Below are positions 45,323 through 54,440 of a stretch of DNA of 64,000 nucleotides, piece by piece. Source of the stretch: Lachnospiraceae bacterium. GTDB lineage: Bacteria > Bacillota > Clostridia > Lachnospirales > Lachnospiraceae. The notes below the pieces were generated by a model. It was not told the origin of the DNA. It made no database searches and saw only the letters and a program-made list of their open reading frames with translations. Each line of letters starts with the position of its first letter. Positions within the stretch are counted from its first letter, which is position 1. The stretch spans positions 55,858 to 119,857 of the forward strand of contig CABIXN010000006.1 in assembly GCA_902362715.1 (NCBI GenBank). The letters are read 5' to 3'. The position numbers and the translations under genes are program-made.

Positions 45323-45988
45323 ATGGATACAAAATTACTTGCCAACTCACTTTTATTCCGCGGAAATACAGAAACAGAGATTGCCTCTATGCTGAATTGT
45401 CTTGGCAGCCGCTTAAAAGCTTTCAAAAAAGGAGAACTGATCTTCCACGCCGGAGAAATCCTAGAGCACGTAGGTATCGTAATCTCAGGACATGTTCATA
45501 TTGAAATTGACGATTTCTGGGGAAACAAAAGTATTATGAACATTATTGAACCGGGACAGATTTTCGCTGAAGCCTATGCCTGCACCCCCGGAGAGCCGCT
45601 GATGGTAAATGCAGCTGCCGCCTCTGAATGTGAAATTCTTTTTCTTAATATAAAAAAAATTCTGCAGACCTGTTCCAGCTCCTGCATCCACCATAACAGA
45701 CTAATCCAGAACCTTCTGACCATAATGGCCCAGAAAAATCTGCAGCTTTCTAGAAGAATGCTTCACACCGCCCCAAAAACAATCAGGGAACGGCTGCTGG
45801 CCTATCTGTCCTTTCAGGCTCTGCGCCAAAACAGCCACCGGATTACCATTCCATTTAACCGGCAGCAGCTGGCTGATTATCTGAATGTGGATCGAAGCGC
45901 ACTGTCCAATGAGCTTGGCAAAATGCAGCGGGACGGTATTTTAGAAGTGCATAAAAATCAGTTTATTTTAAATACGGAGCACCTGTAA
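45323..45988 (+). CDS. Crp/Fnr-family transcriptional regulator (HcpR-like)
   Basis: 221 residues. A cyclic-nucleotide-type sensor barrel (about 10-130, 'KKGELIFHAGEILEHVGIVI') is followed by a helix-turn-helix with 'FNRQQLADYLNVDRSALSNE'. The ATG at 45323 follows AAAGGAG; the upstream ATG at 45293 lies in the operator. Such proteins control hcp in response to nitrosative stress in Clostridia. The shared dyad with the hcp promoter supports this role here. No Fnr-type N-terminal Cys cluster is visible. Confidence 0.88.
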   Translation: MDTKLLANSLLFRGNTETEIASMLNCLGSRLKAFKKGELIFHAGEILEHVGIVISGHVHIEIDDFWGNKSIMNIIEPGQIFAEAYACTPGEPLMVNAAAASECEILFLNIKKILQTCSSSCIHHNRLIQNLLTIMAQKNLQLSRRMLHTAPKTIRERLLAYLSFQALRQNSHRITIPFNRQQLADYLNVDRSALSNELGKMQRDGILEVHKNQFILNTEHL

Positions 45989-46018
45989 AACTATATATCA
46001 ATCCTTTTTATTTTCGTT

Positions 46019-47434
46019 TTACAGCCGGATCAGCTTTTCTAGCGACTCCATCCATGTATTTCCGTTTTTTCTGATTACATCAAGACTGCTGATAACAACA
46101 GAATTTACCTTCCGGACCTCATTCTCAGAAGTTCCCTCCGGGGCAAAGCTGCCGGTTGCGCTCAGACAGTAAAACTTACCCTCTGCCTCGCCCAGGTAAA
46201 GCATAATGTGCCCGGGAAAATAAAGAATTGAGCCAGGAGCCGCCTCACCAAGCAGATCTTCTTTTTCTTTTACTGTCAGATCTTTCAGCTCCCCATTGTC
46301 CTCTCCCGGCAGCATTGCAAGACCGCTTCCGTTTCTGGGCAGCTCAAATCCAAAACACTGATAGAGTTCCATTACCAGACTAGAGCAGTCCCTGGCATCC
46401 ACCATTCCTCCCCAGCCATATACTTCTCCCAGCATTTTAAAAGCCTGCTCTAATACTGCGGGCTCTGTATATTCCAGATATCCGACACTGACGTCTGCAG
46501 AAACCGGAACCAGAACCTCTTTATAGCTTAAAGATCCGTCTTCATTTCTGACAGGAAAATCAATAATATAGCTGTCATAGGACACCCGGTTTCGAATACT
46601 TTTCACGGTTCCCGGCTTTTCTGCCAGAGCAAATTTCGTCCCCATGGTTAATTCTCTGTTAGAAACAGCCGGTTCATAGGGATCCTCATTTAACAGATAA
46701 CGGCTTCCCGTTACAATCAAAAAGGACTGCGCATCCACGGCCTGCTTCCATTCATCATAATTTCTGCACAGACCGATGGCATCTGCCGATACCCAGCCCC
46801 GGTAATTTCGGATACATACATAATAAAATTTTCCGTCCGCGCTGGTATGTAAAATTGCTGCCGGTTCATTCAAAAGTATGGCCGTCTCCTGAAAAGTATC
46901 ATCATATCTGTCATCCTGCTGTGCTGTCACCGCATCAGCTGTTGGAAATGTCCTTACACTGCTTCTTTCGGTGCATACTCCCCATCGTACTTTTGGCTCC
47001 TCCGGAATATGATCAAGGTTTTTATTTGCTTCTATCCGCTTCCAGTCGGCATCCGATAACTGCCTGCTGCCACTGTAATACGGGCCTTCAGAGGGAATCT
47101 CACTGCTCTCAAGCCAGCTTTGCAGCTGTGCCCTTTCCATTCCCTCCGCCAGGGAATCCAGATCATATAAGGAAGCCTCTTTTCCAATATTCTGCTGTAT
47201 CATCTTATTATAATCGGATATTTCAGCAGCAGTCATCAAAACCGTATGATCTTCCCCTCGCCGGTTTATCCAGTATTCTGCCGTATGTATATCTGCCAGA
47301 CTGACAGTTCCGGTTTTCACTTCTCTTTTCTCACTTTCTGGTCCTTTCTGACCGGCGCACCCGGTTAAAAACATAAAACCGGCAAGTACTGCCGCCAGAT
47401 ATCTTTTTTTAAATATAAACTTTTTCACCAGCAA
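46019..47434 (-). CDS. SH3-type / NlpC-P60 lipoprotein, peptidoglycan endopeptidase
   Basis: 471 residues with a lipoprotein signal (FMFLTGCAGQKG). SH3-like segments lie at about 160-330 ('SSVRTFPTADAV', 'YRGWVSADAIGLC'). A C-terminal NlpC/P60 domain carries the catalytic Cys in 'DARDCSSLVMELYQCFG' and His in 'FPGHIMLYLGE'. It cuts peptide stems of peptidoglycan, probably for recycling or wall turnover. The start is TTG at 47434, five bases after GGAGG; a GTG at 47428 is possible. Confidence 0.88.
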   Translation of the reverse strand: MLVKKFIFKKRYLAAVLAGFMFLTGCAGQKGPESEKREVKTGTVSLADIHTAEYWINRRGEDHTVLMTAAEISDYNKMIQQNIGKEASLYDLDSLAEGMERAQLQSWLESSEIPSEGPYYSGSRQLSDADWKRIEANKNLDHIPEEPKVRWGVCTERSSVRTFPTADAVTAQQDDRYDDTFQETAILLNEPAAILHTSADGKFYYVCIRNYRGWVSADAIGLCRNYDEWKQAVDAQSFLIVTGSRYLLNEDPYEPAVSNRELTMGTKFALAEKPGTVKSIRNRVSYDSYIIDFPVRNEDGSLSYKEVLVPVSADVSVGYLEYTEPAVLEQAFKMLGEVYGWGGMVDARDCSSLVMELYQCFGFELPRNGSGLAMLPGEDNGELKDLTVKEKEDLLGEAAPGSILYFPGHIMLYLGEAEGKFYCLSATGSFAPEGTSENEVRKVNSVVISSLDVIRKNGNTWMESLEKLIRL

Positions 47435-47694
47435 TTATTCCTCCATTTCTGACTGACTTTATATTCATAACTCAATTTATAATCTGTATTCCGGAAAAAT
47501 CCTACAAATGCAGAATTATCTATCCAGCCAGATTGCTTTTGCAGCATACTTCCCGGCCAATCCAGTGCAATCCTGCAAATTATTCTCGATACAATTTCTT
47601 CGTGTGATATAAAAAGAAAGATCCGCTATACCGCAAACTGCATAATATAACGGATCTTTCACTCTTTCCTCTGCCTAAGAGCTCAAGTTCCAGA
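47435..47694. other. intergenic region with one terminator
   Basis: Nothing coding is seen. The left part is the upstream region of the lipoprotein gene, and the right part holds the terminator of the dehydrogenase gene at 47611-47660. Confidence 0.6.
47611..47660 (-). terminator. intrinsic terminator of the hydroxysteroid dehydrogenase-like gene
   Basis: GAAAGATCCG pairs with CGGATCTTTC across a 24-nt loop, with TATA extensions. On the minus strand it is followed by TTTTTATATC. It is about 35 bp past the stop codon at 47695. Confidence 0.8.
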
Positions 47695-48495
47695 CTATGG
47701 TCTCTGTCCCATGCCGCCTTCCAGCGTCAGTGTTTCTCCACTCATATATTTAAAATCCGGAGACGCAAGCTGTACGCAGACTCTTCCGATTTCTTTTTCT
47801 ACATCCCCGTAATGGCCGGCCGGCGGCATTTTTACATTTGCTTTAAAAGCTTCCGGATACTCTTTTTCAAAATTCTCCAGCTGTGCAGTCCATGCAAGAG
47901 GGCAGATTACATTTGCATTAATCCCATCCTTCCCCCACTCTGTAGCCGCAACTCTTGTAAGACCTCTGATCCCTTCTTTTGCAGCCGCATATGCACACTG
48001 CCCGTAATTACCGAAAAGTCCGGCTCCGGAAGCAAAATTAATAACACTTCCCTTACTTTCTTTCAGATATGGATAGCATGCTCTCATATAATAAAACGCC
48101 GCATATAATCCGGAATAAAGAGAAAGATCAAACTGTTCCTTTGTATGATCTGCCAGCGTCACTCCGGAAGCAGAAGCCTGTGCATTATTAATCAAAACAT
48201 CAATTCTGCCAAAAGTGTCTATTGTCTGTTTTACAACATTTGCCACAACAGCCTCATTGTCAGCCTGTGCACTGACATCTGCCTGTACCGTCAGCACTGA
48301 AATTCCATACAGCCTTTCCAGCTCCTCTTTTGCATCCTCCAGTTTTTTCAGGTTCCGCCCTGTAATTACAAGGTTTGCTCCCTCTTTTGCATAAGCAGTG
48401 GCAATACCATAACCAATTGAGCCACAGCGCCCGTCACTGAGCACAGCTCTGCCCGCCCCTGTAATAATCGCTGTTTTACCTTTTAAAAATCCCAT
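47695..48495 (-). CDS. short-chain dehydrogenase, bile-acid 12-alpha-hydroxysteroid dehydrogenase-like
   Basis: 266 residues. Rossmann Gly-rich loop 'IITGAGRAVLSDGRCGSIGY', NADP-type 'VITGRNLKKL', 'LINNAQASASGV', catalytic Ser156, Tyr169 and Lys173 in 'CAYAAAKEG', and C-terminus 'YMSGETLTLEGGMGQRP'. From memory, these segments closely match the NADP-dependent 12-alpha-hydroxysteroid dehydrogenase of gut Clostridium strains, which oxidises the 12-hydroxyl of cholic acid. An insert of about seven residues (near 17-23) in the Gly-rich loop is unusual. It stands alone with its own terminator. A FabG-like role cannot be excluded. Confidence 0.7.
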   Translation of the reverse strand: MGFLKGKTAIITGAGRAVLSDGRCGSIGYGIATAYAKEGANLVITGRNLKKLEDAKEELERLYGISVLTVQADVSAQADNEAVVANVVKQTIDTFGRIDVLINNAQASASGVTLADHTKEQFDLSLYSGLYAAFYYMRACYPYLKESKGSVINFASGAGLFGNYGQCAYAAAKEGIRGLTRVAATEWGKDGINANVICPLAWTAQLENFEKEYPEAFKANVKMPPAGHYGDVEKEIGRVCVQLASPDFKYMSGETLTLEGGMGQRP

Positions 48496-48574
48496 ACATT
48501 ACCTCCTGTCTGCTATCCTGAATATAGTATTTTTTCCGGATAATATTCTTTTTTCATACAATATATTGTATCAG

Positions 48575-48826
48575 TCAGATATCCCAAAAGCAGATAATAA
48601 AGTTTTTAACCAATGCCTTACGCACACCTTCTGTTCTCCACGGTTCTTCATCCACCAAAGACATTCTCCCTGGCATATCTGCAAGAGAATTTATTGTATT
48701 TTCCATTTCATCAAGCAGGTTATATGCAGCATCCGGCGCACACAACTCATGTGCAATGTAATGTGTAATCTCTTGCATCTGCTCTAGTGCCTGTCTGGTT
48801 ACTTTTACCTCATAAGTTATTGCCAT
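48575..48826 (-). CDS. RelE/ParE-type toxin, possibly truncated
   Basis: 83 residues: 'YEVKVTRQALEQMQEITHYI' and 'WRTEGVRKALVKNFIICFW' match the RelE/ParE fold. The usual C-terminal strands that follow 'NFIIYFW', including the basic catalytic end, are missing because of a stop codon just after. Activity is therefore doubtful. It lies 3 bp after the antitoxin gene, in normal order. Confidence 0.7.
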   Translation of the reverse strand: MAITYEVKVTRQALEQMQEITHYIAHELCAPDAAYNLLDEMENTINSLADMPGRMSLVDEEPWRTEGVRKALVKNFIICFWDI

Positions 48827-48829
48827 GCA

Positions 48830-49129
48830 TTAAACACCTGCTCTAAGGCTGGAAAATGCATCTGCCACTGATACAGACTCATCTGCTTTTGCCTGCTTTA
48901 ACCCCTTCTCCATCATTGTATCAAATTCTGCTTCTGATAAAATATCTCTTGTTGGAATCGCTTTTGGTAATGTCATCATGAAAGGAATCCCATTATGATT
49001 GATCACCTGTCTATATGTCATATCAATAAATACAGAAACTGGTATACCCAATTTTTCAAGAATCGCTTCTGCGCTTTCTTTAATATCCGGCTGTATACGA
49101 GCTGTTACATTTGCTGTTTTTGCTGCCAT
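48830..49129 (-). CDS. RelB/DinJ-type antitoxin
   Basis: 99 residues starting MAAKTANVTARIQPDIKESA, a ribbon-helix-helix dimer domain, with the typical 'LGIPVSVFIDMTYRQVIN' segment and a C-terminal toxin-binding tail. The ATG at 49129 follows AAAGGTGG; the longer GTG start at 49141 is inside that site. It would neutralise the adjacent toxin and repress the pair. Confidence 0.85.
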   Translation of the reverse strand: MAAKTANVTARIQPDIKESAEAILEKLGIPVSVFIDMTYRQVINHNGIPFMMTLPKAIPTRDILSEAEFDTMMEKGLKQAKADESVSVADAFSSLRAGV

Positions 49130-49280
49130 AAAGATTACCACCTTTCCTTTTTTCTAAGTATAGAATAGTATTTTGTATCGCAAATTGCAATACATTTTCG
49201 AAAAATCAGCAATCTACGATTATCATACACACTCTCTGAATTAGTATTTCCACATCGGATTGCTCTATCCAATCCCATAA

Positions 49281-49856
49281 TTACAGCAATGGCGCCATCC
49301 ATCGAAGAACTGGATGACCTCCGCGAACCAGTTTCTGTTCCAGAGTCAACTTCGTGAGTTCCTTCGTAGGTGGTGACATATCCTTAAATCCCTGACTGAA
49401 CGGAACTACTATAAATCCCATTCCTTCCAATTCTTCTTCATTCACTGTAAAGGAACAGGCATCCCACTTGTCCATTGGCATCCACCGGACTGCCTGTTTT
49501 ACCCACTGATTCAAACAAAGCTGTCTGAATGCATTCTCTTCCCTCGGATTCTGTTTTGCCGAATCGCAGGCTGCCTGAACTTTATCAATACCAACGTAAT
49601 CCCAAGAGACGGAATTTACCTTCTCCCATACCTCTGGTTCCGTCCAGCCACCATTCTCATCTGCACCATAAATCACCGGAGGTACACTCATCCCACACAC
49701 ATGCACTAGACGCTTAACACTACACAGGACTTTCTCCCGAGGCACTGAATCAATTACATCAGTATCGTGAAATTCTCCCTCAGGAACCCGATTGGATGGA
49801 AATTGTAGATGTAGAAGAAAACTGGGCTTCTCATAAAAACTACAGAGTCTTTGCAC
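49281..49856 (-). pseudogene. phage terminase large subunit remnant
   Basis: A 191-residue frame with 'PPVIYGADENGGWTEPEVWE', 'RQLCLNQWVKQAVRWMPMDK' and 'WDACSF', all typical of the C-terminal half of a terminase large subunit. The ATPase half is missing, and the nuclease part has an internal deletion after 'FTVNEEELEG'. No other phage structural genes are nearby. It is a leftover of a lost prophage or element. Confidence 0.7.
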
Positions 49857-49900
49857 AATATCTTATTGAAAACACGATTATGGAAAAATTGCCTAAGGCT

Positions 49901-49996
49901 CTACATATCAACACTAAGTTTAATGTGTGAATCAGGCTTGGTTTTTTGGTTGTCCAAAAGGATGACAGTCTCCACATGAGTACCAAATCAAAACAT
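49901..49996 (-). pseudogene. displaced 3' end of an rRNA uracil methyltransferase gene, copy C
   Basis: On the minus strand, after a broken 'MF*FGT', the frame reads HVETVILLDNQKTKPDSHIK and ends after 'LSVDM'. This matches the 'GHVETVVLLSRK' end of the intact gene at 53100-54368 and copy B. It follows the DUF1016 gene directly. Confidence 0.65.
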
Positions 49997-50085
49997 ATAC
50001 CCACAAAATCACGGAAATATCGGCAATATTTATACAGTACTAATACTACTCATGCATCCGTTTTCCCACAAAATATAGATTCTAT
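49967..50085. repeat. ~115-bp direct repeat, copy 1
   Basis: The stretch starting GTCTCCACATGAGTACCAAA is nearly identical to 51790-51900 over its first 60 bp and then diverges slowly. It covers the end of the methyltransferase-like coding block and the DNA upstream of it. Confidence 0.8.
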
Positions 50086-50112
50086 TAATTTTGTATCACC
50101 TTAATGCAAAAT

Positions 50113-51138
50113 CTACTCCTCATTACCAATACTTTCTTCTACTGTCTTAATAGATTCCAATGCTTGATATTCCTGCTTTAATTCACGCAACAATTCTTCC
50201 TCGCTTGGTAAATACAATTTGTATTTTGAAGCGAAAATCTGTGTTTCATTTTCAGGTAACGTATACTTAACTACAGACTCACTTTTATCGGCACACAAAA
50301 CAATACCAATCGGCGGATTATCTCCTTCATTCATAAGTTCTCGTTCATAATAATGAACATACATCTGCATCTGTCCTAAATCCTGATGTGTTAAGTCTCC
50401 AACCTTTAAATCAATCAACACAAAACATTTTAAGATGTAATTATAGAATACAAGGTCAATTCTAAAATGACGTCCGTCAAATGTTATTCTTTTCTGCCTT
50501 GCGACAAATGAAAATCCTCTGCCAAGTTCCAAAAGAAATTTCTGTAAATGTGTAATTAACGCTTGTTCTAAATCACTTTCATAAAAATCATCATTAGGTG
50601 TCAGTCCAAGAAATTCTAATACATATGGGTCACGAATGACATCTTCTGGTTTCCTTGCCGGCTCTAATGTCTGTATTTCTTCTGCAACCTGCTCCTTATT
50701 TTTACTGGATAATAACCTTTCATAAAAAAAGGAATTTATCTGACGCTCAAGCTGTCTTGTACTCCATTGAGATTTTACAGCTTCCTGCATATAAAATTCT
50801 CTTGCATTTTCATTCTCTACTCGCATTAGAAGGCGATAATGCGTCCAACTCAATTCGCTACGCAATGCGTAGCCATTTGGAAATGTTAAATAAAATTGCC
50901 GCATATTTTTCAAATTTGTAACGGTAAATCCTTTACCAAAATCCCGTGTCATTTGCTTTGACAACTCTTTTAACAAACCTGCACCATACGCAGCCTTTTC
51001 ATTACCGCCTTGTTCTTCAATGATTGATTTTCCTATATTCCAGTAGGCTTCAACCATTGCAAAATTAGCTGTCTGATAAATCTTATTTCTTGCTGAGATT
51101 AAAATTTTTTTAATCTCATTATAAAATTGTTCATTCAT
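50113..51138 (-). CDS. DUF1016 (YhcG-like) PDDEXK nuclease domain protein
   Basis: 341 residues. The N-terminal DUF1016 domain reads 'ARNKIYQTANFAMVEAYWNI' and continues with GKSI, then 'NLKNMRQFYLTFP'. The C-terminal nuclease fold has 'GRHFRIDLVFYN' and 'CFVLIDLKVG' (PDDEXK-type Asp and Asp-Leu-Lys), plus 'GQMQMYVHYYERELMNEGDN'. Family members sit near restriction-modification and defence genes. It appears full length and has a ribosome-binding site. It lies between two copies of the methyltransferase 3' end. Confidence 0.85.
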   Translation of the reverse strand: MNEQFYNEIKKILISARNKIYQTANFAMVEAYWNIGKSIIEEQGGNEKAAYGAGLLKELSKQMTRDFGKGFTVTNLKNMRQFYLTFPNGYALRSELSWTHYRLLMRVENENAREFYMQEAVKSQWSTRQLERQINSFFYERLLSSKNKEQVAEEIQTLEPARKPEDVIRDPYVLEFLGLTPNDDFYESDLEQALITHLQKFLLELGRGFSFVARQKRITFDGRHFRIDLVFYNYILKCFVLIDLKVGDLTHQDLGQMQMYVHYYERELMNEGDNPPIGIVLCADKSESVVKYTLPENETQIFASKYKLYLPSEEELLRELKQEYQALESIKTVEESIGNEE

Positions 51139-51310
51139 AAAAGTCCTCCGCTAAGCCACACAAAACATTCACCTCATGTTTTATTTATACAGATCTCTTC
51201 TAAGTCGATTCACAAGTATATTAAACTGTTCCTCATTTTTCAGCTGAATAAGCAGGAAAAAGTACAATTTGAGCAAATACAATTATAGATTCGTATACCC
51301 TCTTTTTTCA

Positions 51311-51820
51311 TCAAAAATATACTTCTTTCTGTCTTGCATTGGTTGAAAGACGAATGTAGACAACACTAACGTTATAACTGAAGATCCTAGTATGCTGATA
51401 ATTATAGATAATGTTATATCTATACTCATTTTCTAATCCCTTCTGCCATGATTCAATAATTTCAAAATGCTTCAATGCATCCTTTATTGCCTCTACCTTC
51501 TCTGCTGTCGGATGTTTCTTCGGCTGTTTCAATTCCTCTACCGCATTAGGAGCATCATACATCGGTAAGCCTAAATCTCTCTTAACCTCTGCAATATATG
51601 CAGTATGTACTTTGAAGCCGTATTTTGCTTCTATGTACTCCTTAATCATCTTGTAGGTAACTCGCTCTTTTGGCTTGTATGCAACGGCTTTCTTAGCAAT
51701 ATTATCAAGCGGCACTTTGCCCTCGCCCTCGCCAAACTCAACTTTTACGTTGATATGACTGTCGGGCTTTTTGTGGGAAAGCAGTACTACCGTCTCCACA
51801 TGAGTACCAAATCAAAACAT
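51311..51820 (-). pseudogene. displaced 3' end of an rRNA uracil methyltransferase gene, copy B
   Basis: The frame from 51799 reads 'METVVLLSHKKPDSHINVKV' and 'EFGEGEGKVPL', then an extra domain 'VTYKMIKEYIEAKYGFKVHT' and 'AYIAEVKRDLGLPMYDAPN'. It matches the end of the intact gene at 53100 and carries the C-terminal extension that the intact copy has lost. The codon before is broken by a frameshift and stop. It has no start region of its own. Confidence 0.7.
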
Positions 51821-51900
51821 ATACCCACAAAATCACGGAGATATGGATAATACTTATACAGTACTAACACTAATCGCGCAACCCTTTTCACACAAAAATA
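51787..51900. repeat. ~115-bp direct repeat, copy 2
   Basis: Partner of 49967-50085, in the same orientation. The best-conserved part is CACATGAGTACCAAATCAAA and the 30 bp after it. Confidence 0.8.
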
Positions 51901-51958
51901 TATTTAATACCATTTTTACACCATTTATTTTCTTCTGCTTTTTCCTACTTTATAAATT

Positions 51959-52937
51959 CTACTTTTCTCTTTCTTCTAATTCCATCAAAAACTTATCATA
52001 ATCAGACATAAAGAGTCTGTCTTGTACAATACGATATTTTTCAAATTCTGTTTCTGCATGAAGTTTTGCCTGCTCTGCACTAATCTTACCTGTACCTGTA
52101 AGTATCTCATTTCCATTAAATTCCAGAAAACCATCCAAGCGCTTTGCCCAATCTTCCATACTCATCGGAATGTGACGTTCTGCCTGTAATTCTGCATAAT
52201 CAAGATATAAAGACACAATCCTTTCCATATAGGACATTTCTTTGTCATTCAAATAATTCTTTGCAATTGACACATCAGCTTTTACAATTTTTCCATTTGG
52301 AGCTGCTTCCCATGTAGACAATCCCATATGTTCCTCTTCTGCATTAGCTCGTTCAGCAATAAGTTCTGCTGCCGTATGTCTATGAACAGCCCAATGCATT
52401 TTATTTTGTACGTTCTGAAAGCCTTATCTCGCGGATGTTCTCTAACTGCCGCTCAAAATACTCATCTGTGAACATATGACCTTTTTTTAAACGCTCTTTA
52501 TCCATTGACCAACCCTGAATGGTATAATCTTTAACAATTTGTCCCGACCATTTCCGAAAGCGAACCGCCCTGTCATTATTAACCTTAAATCCCACTGCAA
52601 TAATCATCTGCAAATTATAATGGATAATTTCACGGTTTACCTGCCTTGTTCCTTCCGTTTGAACTATTCGGAATTTCCGAACAGTTGCTTCCTCCACAAG
52701 TTCACCATCGCCATATATTTTTTTAATATGCTCATTTATTGTCGGCAAACTTACGTCATAAAGCTGTGCCATCATTCTCTGCGTCAGCCATATATTCTCA
52801 TCCTCATAGCGCATTTCCATACTATCCGCATTATCTCCGATAGATGCGACATATGTCAGATATTCTGCTGCCGAGCTATGAATAGCTATCTCATTTTTCT
52901 TTTTTGTCAATATATTTCTCCCAATGCAATTTTTCAT
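51959..52937 (-). pseudogene. RhuM-family protein gene, broken by an internal deletion
   Basis: The first part (to 52401) reads 'KKNEIAIHSSAAEYLTYVAS', 'IWLTQRMMAQLYDVSLPTIN' and 'MFTDEYFERQLENIREIRLS', the N-terminal RhuM domain. It stops after 'ERTK'. The second part (from 52399) reads 'MHWAVHRHTAAELIAERANA' and continues to 'FLMELEEREK', the C-terminal half. The usual linker of about 40 residues, beginning after 'SER', is missing, and the two halves are out of frame. RhuM proteins are common on genomic islands; the function is unknown. Confidence 0.75.
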
Positions 52938-53099
52938 CGTTACTCTAACACTAAAACCGCCTTTATCTAACGAGTTCAAATTTTATTTATAATAAGTCCT
53001 TTCTCAGCCGCATTACCAACACATTAAACTATTCTTCATTTTGCTGTTAGAAAAATCTTTCTACTTCTTTTGTTAAACCGTTATCCTTGGAAATCAGCT

Positions 53100-54368
53100 T
53101 CAACTTAGGAATTTAACTCGCTCTTTCGGCTTATAGGTTTCTGTCCTTTCGGAGATTGCCTTTAAAGGAACTTTACCCCTACCCTCGCCAAACTCGACTT
53201 TTACGTTGATATGACTACCAGGTAACTTACGGGACAGAAGTACTACCGTCTCAACATGCCCCGTAAACCCGAACATATCCACCGGCCACGCTTCTTTCAT
53301 CTGATATCCTTTTTTTGTCAGATATTTTAAATCTCTGGCAAGAGTTTCGGGATTACAGGAAATGTACACGATTTTTTCAGGGGAAAGCCTCACTGCGGAT
53401 TCCATAAACTCTTCCGTACTCCCGCTTCTTGGCGGATCCATAAAAACCACATCCGCTTTTTCCTTTTGCATTGCCATCTTCCGCATAAAAGCGCCGGCAT
53501 CCCCCTGGAAAAAACGGATATTTTTTATCCCGTTAAGTTTTGCATTCCGCACTGCATCCCGGACTGCATCCTTATTAAGCTCCACACCTATCACTTCTCT
53601 GGCGGATTTTGCGGCTATCATACCGATAGTTCCGATTCCGCAGTAGGCATCCAGTACCCTTTCTTCTCCGGTAAGCCCTGCAAGCTCTATAGCCTTTCCA
53701 TAGAGCACCTCTGTCTGCACCGGGTTTACCTGATAAAAAGATTTTGCTGAAATGCGGAATCTGCATCCGCACAGCTGATCTTCAATATATCCTTTACCGT
53801 AAATAACCGTTTCTTTCTCGCCCAAGACCATACTGGTTTTTTTATCGTTTACATTGATAAGCACCGTTGTAATTTCCGGGTGGAGCTTTAACAGTGCTTT
53901 CACAAAATTGTTCTTAGATGGCAGAATAGGAGAAGCAAGCACCAGCACCACCATGATCTCTCCGCTGGCAAATCCCCTGCGGATCAGTACATGGCGAAGG
54001 AGACCATAGCGGGTATCCTCATTGTATACTTTAATTTTAAAAGACTTTAACAGTCCCCTGATATCATTAATAATTGCATCCGCCTTCTGATCCTCAATGA
54101 GACACTCAGTAACAGGAACTACTTTATGCGTTCCTTCCTGATATACACCGGAGACAATGGTCCCATTTTTCTGTCTGTCAAACACTGCATGGACTTTATT
54201 TCTATAATGATATGGATTTTCCATCCCGATTATGGGCTTTACCTTCCCAAAGGGTTCTAGCAGCTTTCTTACCTTTGTCTGTTTTTGTTTTAACTGCTCT
54301 TCATAGGGGATTCCCTGATACTGGCAGCCGCCGCATTTTTTTGCCGCCGGACATTTCTTATTTTCCAT
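53100..54368 (-). CDS. 23S rRNA (uracil-C5)-methyltransferase, RumA/RlmD family
   Basis: 422 residues. N-terminal [4Fe-4S] motif CPAAKKCGGCQYQG, SAM motif 'VLDAYCGIGTIGMIAA', 'VVFMDPPRSGS', and the catalytic Cys in 'YISCNPETLARDLKYL'. It methylates uracil C5 in rRNA. The C-terminus 'HVETVVLLSRKLPGSHINVK' is followed by a short tail. Related genes carry a longer extension, which here survives only in copy B at 51311-51820. The gene's 3' end is therefore an apparent integration point. Confidence 0.9.
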   Translation of the reverse strand: MENKKCPAAKKCGGCQYQGIPYEEQLKQKQTKVRKLLEPFGKVKPIIGMENPYHYRNKVHAVFDRQKNGTIVSGVYQEGTHKVVPVTECLIEDQKADAIINDIRGLLKSFKIKVYNEDTRYGLLRHVLIRRGFASGEIMVVLVLASPILPSKNNFVKALLKLHPEITTVLINVNDKKTSMVLGEKETVIYGKGYIEDQLCGCRFRISAKSFYQVNPVQTEVLYGKAIELAGLTGEERVLDAYCGIGTIGMIAAKSAREVIGVELNKDAVRDAVRNAKLNGIKNIRFFQGDAGAFMRKMAMQKEKADVVFMDPPRSGSTEEFMESAVRLSPEKIVYISCNPETLARDLKYLTKKGYQMKEAWPVDMFGFTGHVETVVLLSRKLPGSHINVKVEFGEGRGKVPLKAISERTETYKPKERVKFLS

Positions 54369-54440
54369 AAAAACTCCTTTATATTCTCAACAGCTCCATC
54401 TTATTTTTTAGGTTATAGCAGATTATAGCAAAAACCCCGC

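Noticed and set aside
49790..49929. Short plus-strand frame ending in ALHINTKFNV
   Set aside because: It is antisense to the terminase remnant and the methyltransferase copy C, with no ribosome-binding site.
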